This document shows, piece after piece, positions 6,650 to 7,687 of a stretch of DNA of 7,687 nt. A model generated the notes under the pieces. That model was not told where the DNA came from. It was given only the letters and a program-made list of their open reading frames with translations, and did not search any database. Source of the stretch: Methanosarcinales archaeon (GTDB lineage Archaea > Halobacteriota > Methanosarcinia > Methanosarcinales > Methanogasteraceae); contig JAUWCK010000046.1 in the NCBI GenBank assembly GCA_030609345.1, positions 1 through 7,687 of the forward strand, written 5' to 3'. Each line of letters starts with the position of its first letter. The first letter of the stretch is position 1. The translations under genes and the position numbers were made by a program.

Positions 6650-6877
6650 TCATAACAACCCGTTAAACTCCTCAACACTTATTTCAGCATCTCTTACCAG
6701 CTTCCTTAATAGTCCTTTACCAAGCACCTCGTGTTTAGGAATCGTTAGTGGCTTCTTACTTCTGTCAGACTCGTGCCACATACGAATATGACTTCCTTTT
6801 TGCCTTACTATCACGTAACCAAGCTTTTCAAAGCATTTAACTGCCTTTTCTCCAGAAATAATAGGCAGTTTGCTCAT
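6650..6877 (-). CDS. hicA: HicA-family mRNA interferase toxin
   Basis: A 75-residue protein of normal HicA length with the double-stranded-RNA-binding-like fold pattern. The catalytic histidine is H30 in the motif KGSHIRMWH, and the second conserved block is LTIPKHEVLGKGLLRKLV (44-61). HicA toxins cleave mRNA and tmRNA to halt translation until the partner antitoxin binds them. The start at 6877 overlaps the hicB stop by 4 bases (ATGA) with only a weak ribosome-binding site, so toxin translation probably depends on translation of hicB. The order antitoxin-then-toxin is the reverse of the classic hicAB arrangement but frequent in archaea and cyanobacteria. No frameshift or missing motif is seen, so the toxin should be active. 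Confidence 0.93.
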   Translation of the reverse strand: MSKLPIISGEKAVKCFEKLGYVIVRQKGSHIRMWHESDRSKKPLTIPKHEVLGKGLLRKLVRDAEISVEEFNGLL

Positions 6878-7113
6878 ATCTCTGCTGACACAACGTGGTA
6901 ACTGAACTCCTGGATTGCATCAAGATGTTTCACAATTTCTTCCTTCTGCTCCTCAAGACACAGTTCAATCACTTCGTGTATGTTTTTTAACGCTTCGTCT
7001 ATTGTTTTTCCCTGAGTATAACACCCGCGGAGAATGGGGCATTCTACCACAAAAAAACCATCCTCGTCCTTCTCCACAAGAACCGGGAGCTGAACTTTTT
7101 TAGTCCCTACCAT
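6874..7113 (-). CDS. hicB: HicB-family antitoxin, short form without DNA-binding tail
   Basis: A 79-residue protein with the partial RNase-H-like HicB domain: VLVEKDEDGFFVVECP at residues 11-26, LRGCYTQGKTIDEAL and then the helix NIHEVIELCLEE. It binds and neutralises HicA. Longer HicB proteins end in a helix-turn-helix or ribbon-helix-helix that represses the operon. Here only about 20 residues follow the core and no such motif is visible, so autoregulation may be absent or need another factor. The start at 7113 has a GGTGAT Shine-Dalgarno at 7124-7119. It overlaps hicA by 4 bases. An AT-rich, partly palindromic stretch around 7163-7180 upstream could hold the promoter, but I see no convincing TATA box. 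Confidence 0.93.
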   Translation of the reverse strand: MVGTKKVQLPVLVEKDEDGFFVVECPILRGCYTQGKTIDEALKNIHEVIELCLEEQKEEIVKHLDAIQEFSYHVVSAEI

Positions 7114-7204
7114 TTTCGATCACCGTTTTCAATGTTACTTTTCCTTCATAACGCCCCGGGATTGTTAGTCATTAATCAAGTATCAGAACTTGCCTTACAT
7201 AAAC

Positions 7205-7222
7205 CCTCCCGTGAGCGAGAGG
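7205..7222 (-). other. Hairpin in the cbiG-hicB spacer
   Basis: CCTCCCG (7205-7211) and CGAGAGG (7216-7222) can pair over seven positions, one of them a G-U pair in RNA, around a 4-base loop. It lies between the CbiG-domain stop (7267) and hicB. It could help end the upstream transcript, though no T run follows closely on the minus strand. The remainder of the spacer 7114-7266 shows no gene. Confidence 0.3.
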
Positions 7223-7266
7223 ACTACCAACCCCCTGATAGCGTGATAGCCCATGCCACAGACGAT

Positions 7267-7620
7267 TCATCGTGCGATTGCGATTGTGACCCGTCCGTAC
7301 CTTTTTTTCTCAAGCACCAGCTCCTTTTCTTCGGAGAGCGCAAGTGCAGACGGCTCTGCCACGCCAACGAGATCGAACCTCTTCGCCTCGGACGGAGAGG
7401 GCGGCTCACAAGCGTTGATTGTCTCATCGTCAAGGAATACGATCTCGCGCCCGAGCAACCTTACCGCCTCCTTGATGCCCGCCTCGTTCTCTTTGAGCCG
7501 CGAGGATGCGAATATCCGCACATCGTCGATTTCGATCCCTGCATCGCGGAGCGCAGACTCGATGGCAGCAGATACTTCCTCGCGGGTAACGCCGCGCCTT
7601 GATCCGATTCCGATAATCAT
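7267..7620 (-). CDS. Stand-alone CbiG C-terminal domain (CobE/CbiG_C family), cobalamin biosynthesis
   Basis: A 117-residue protein matching the C-terminal domain of CbiG. It opens with the diagnostic MIIGIGSRRGVT, continues with the helix EEVSAAIESAL and the block SSRLKENEAGIKEA (the family's 'dlK..E.gl'), and closes with GVAEPSALALS and VTIAIAR. Full CbiG, about 350 residues, opens the ring-A lactone of cobalt-precorrin-5A and releases acetaldehyde in the anaerobic cobalamin pathway. Here only the C-terminal domain is present, comparable to CobE of the aerobic pathway. The other domains must be encoded separately or be absent. The open frame extends to 7668, but the start at 7620 fits the family and a TATA box about 20 bases upstream, and there is no Shine-Dalgarno, so the message is probably leaderless. 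The function of the isolated domain is not well established. Confidence 0.9.
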   Translation of the reverse strand: MIIGIGSRRGVTREEVSAAIESALRDAGIEIDDVRIFASSRLKENEAGIKEAVRLLGREIVFLDDETINACEPPSPSEAKRFDLVGVAEPSALALSEEKELVLEKKRYGRVTIAIAR

Positions 7621-7635
7621 GCCAGTTACTCTGTT

Positions 7636-7644
7636 GTTTATATG
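7636..7644 (-). promoter_or_regulatory. TATA box for the CbiG-domain gene
   Basis: The minus strand reads CATATAAAC. Its centre is about 20 bases upstream of the ATG at 7620, so transcription would begin at or very near the start codon. The absence of a ribosome-binding site before 7620 agrees with a leaderless message. Confidence 0.5.
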
Positions 7645-7687
7645 TCGAAAGTCTTTTGGGAGATACAATCAGCCGCCCAGCACGACC

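Noticed and set aside
7621..7668. 16-residue N-terminal extension of the CbiG-domain protein
   Set aside because: It covers the TATA box at 7636-7644; the family begins at the Met encoded at 7620.
7670..7687. Possible 3' end of an upstream minus-strand gene (Val-Val-Leu-Gly-Gly-stop)
   Set aside because: Five codons are too few to identify a gene, although another cobalamin gene would be expected in this position.

Overview
This window looks like part of a euryarchaeal chromosome. The signs are an archaeal-type riboflavin synthase (RibC), a two-domain KaiC-like ATPase, an archaeal-style receiver-PAS-histidine kinase, an anaerobic-type cobalamin protein (CbiG C-terminal domain), and TATA/BRE-like promoter elements, some so close to the start codon that the transcript would be leaderless. 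The mix of PAS kinases, KaiC and MotA/TolQ-type channel would suit the methanogen/ANME/Archaeoglobus part of the Euryarchaeota, but the exact lineage is inference. Every gene I can support lies on the minus strand, so transcription runs from high to low coordinates.

Layout in transcription order: (1) a stand-alone CbiG C-terminal domain protein (7620-7267) behind a near-leaderless TATA box; (2) a hicB-hicA antitoxin-toxin pair overlapping by 4 bases (7113-6650); (3) a short spacer with a 16-bp tandem duplication; (4) ribC (6462-5998) with its own TATA box and a hairpin across its stop codon; (5) a spacer with GC-rich imperfect repeats that continue into the next ORF; (6) a signalling operon: a HisKA_2-type kinase with no visible sensor domain (5819-4953), a receiver-PAS-kinase hybrid (4939-3449) and a single-domain receiver (3474-3109); (7) a 247-bp spacer with two oligo-T tracts (minus strand) that probably end the kinase operon; (8) a second operon: a KaiC-like ATPase (2861-1401) tightly coupled to two small three-helix membrane proteins (1396-1124 and 1127-819), possibly followed by a 52-residue ORF (796-638); (9) a TATA promoter and the first 188 residues of a MotA/TolQ/ExbB-type channel protein cut by the window edge.

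The most interesting part is 638-5819. Two histidine kinases and a receiver with no output domain sit directly upstream of a KaiC-like ATPase whose two halves differ: the first ATPase domain has Ser-Glu in place of the catalytic Glu-Glu, while the second keeps Glu-Glu and residues aligning with two of the phosphorylation sites of cyanobacterial KaiC. The ATPase is translationally linked to two small membrane proteins of unknown family. My inference is a membrane-associated phosphorelay/KaiC signalling module; nothing in the sequence shows its input or output.
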